From NCBI GenBank assembly GCA_022448705.1, contig JAKUUF010000084.1, forward strand, positions 1 through 6,903: a DNA stretch of 6,903 bases, in the 5' to 3' direction. Made by a program: the position numbers and the translations under genes. Below, one piece after another: positions 6,362-6,903 of this stretch. Position 1 is the stretch's first letter; each line of letters opens with the position of its first letter. Under the pieces are notes generated by a model, which worked only from the letters and a program-made list of their open reading frames with translations, was not told the DNA's origin and made no database searches. Source of the stretch: SAR324 cluster bacterium (lineage in GTDB: Bacteria > SAR324 > NAC60-12).

Positions 6362-6565
6362 ATGAATCAAAAGGTTAATACAAAGTTACACTTTGATCAG
6401 CTGCTCTTATTACTAGAGAAAATGATTTTACAAACGTCTGTGCCGGAGAAAAAAGATTTCTATCACCTGCTGGAAGAAATATCCATCAAATACAATCTTA
6501 CCAGGGAAGAACTGCTAATGAGGGGATTTCGTAAAGCATATCGTCAAGTTGTAGATGGTGTTTAA
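6362..6565 (+). CDS. Small hypothetical protein (67 residues) between htrA and a PspC-domain gene
   Basis: I do not recognise this protein. Its ATG lies 5 bases after the htrA stop, with AGGAAG about ten bases upstream that could serve as a Shine-Dalgarno inside the htrA 3' end, so coupled translation is likely. The sequence is rich in Leu, Glu, Lys and Arg with no Cys or Trp, no signal peptide and no membrane segment. It looks like a short, all-helical soluble protein: a Leu-rich helix at about 9-24, then helices at about 29-44 and 47-63 (TREELLMRGFRKAY). Its position between an envelope protease and a PspC-type membrane protein suggests a partner or regulator in the same process, but this is inference only. 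Confidence 0.7.
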   Translation: MNQKVNTKLHFDQLLLLLEKMILQTSVPEKKDFYHLLEEISIKYNLTREELLMRGFRKAYRQVVDGV

Positions 6566-6573
6566 TCTAAGTT

Positions 6574-6903
6574 GTGATCTCTACATTGATTAATACTTTC
6601 TATCTCTTAATCGGCTTGATTTCAATGGTGCCTGCCTTTTGTATCATTCATGGACTAATCCGGAGATACAGGGGAACACTTACTGAACATCAACCAAGTA
6701 AATATTGGTGGCTTGGAGTTTGTGCTGAGGTATCTAAAAATCTTGGTATACATGTGGTTGCAGTCAGGTTTTTTGTACTTCTTTACACACCGCTTGGTTT
6801 AGGACTGATTTTTTATTTCATCTATTACTGGTTTATCATAAACAGAGTTTCCATCCCTCAATTGACTCCAGAGCACGAAATACAAATTACAAAAATTAAT
6901 AGC
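6574..6903 (+). CDS. PspC-domain membrane protein, 5' part (runs off the window end)
   Basis: An open frame from GTG 6574 to the window end gives 110 residues with no stop. The N-terminus has a hydrophobic segment at about residues 5-28 (FYLLIGLISMVPAFCII), then a short basic stretch (RRYRG). Next comes a PspC-like unit: WWLGVCAEVSKNLGI (45-59), VRFFVLLYTPLGLGL (64-78) and a second membrane span through about 89. PspC domains occur in phage-shock-type envelope stress proteins and membrane regulators. Upstream ends of the frame are TAA at 6568-6570; GTG 6574 is the first start. TTG 6586 or ATG 6625 are alternatives, but ATG 6625 would cut into the first span. No strong Shine-Dalgarno is visible, and the gap to the small gene is 8 bases. 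The order of an extra N-terminal span followed by PspC is not the classical short form. Confidence 0.7.
   Translation, partial: MISTLINTFYLLIGLISMVPAFCIIHGLIRRYRGTLTEHQPSKYWWLGVCAEVSKNLGIHVVAVRFFVLLYTPLGLGLIFYFIYYWFIINRVSIPQLTPEHEIQITKINS

Overview
The window is an AT-rich bacterial segment with two divergent gene blocks. Bases 1-4639 lie on the minus strand and read leftwards. Bases 4848-6903 lie on the plus strand and read rightwards. A 208-base control region (4640-4847) separates them. The periplasmic Do-type protease with a signal peptide, the lipoylated GcvH and the molybdopterin synthase subunit point to a Gram-negative bacterium. Shine-Dalgarno sequences are mostly weak, gcvH being the exception, so a lineage of the Bacteroidetes/FCB type or a marine uncultured relative is possible. 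The sequence does not settle the taxonomy.

Minus-strand block, in transcription order: gcvH (glycine cleavage H protein, 4639-4247) overlaps or directly abuts a phosphonate monoester hydrolase of the sulfatase superfamily (4278-2635). After a 149-base gap with a weak hairpin and a TATAAT box come moaE (2485-2009), a 2-phosphoglycerate kinase-like protein carrying two tandem ATP-cone domains (2009-843, joined to moaE by a TAATG overlap), and an archaeal-type cofactor-independent phosphoglycerate mutase homologue (833-144). The mutase homologue is broken. Its reading frame stops at 144, but recognisable family sequence resumes in another frame from 129 to the window edge, so at least two lesions separate the halves. 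Its presumed catalytic serine region is also atypical.

Plus-strand block: an HtrA/DegP-like periplasmic serine protease (start 4848 or 4887, end 6356), an unrecognised 67-residue protein (6362-6565), and the start of a PspC-domain membrane protein (from about 6574, open at the window end). The short gaps suggest one operon, plausibly for envelope quality control and stress.

The most interesting part is the pairing of a double-ATP-cone 2-phosphoglycerate kinase with a divergent, apparently decaying phosphoglycerate mutase homologue. Both act on phosphoglycerates. In methanogens the kinase makes 2,3-bisphosphoglycerate on the way to cyclic 2,3-diphosphoglycerate, while its role in bacteria is not settled as far as I know. 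No mobile element, CRISPR array, tRNA or rRNA was seen.
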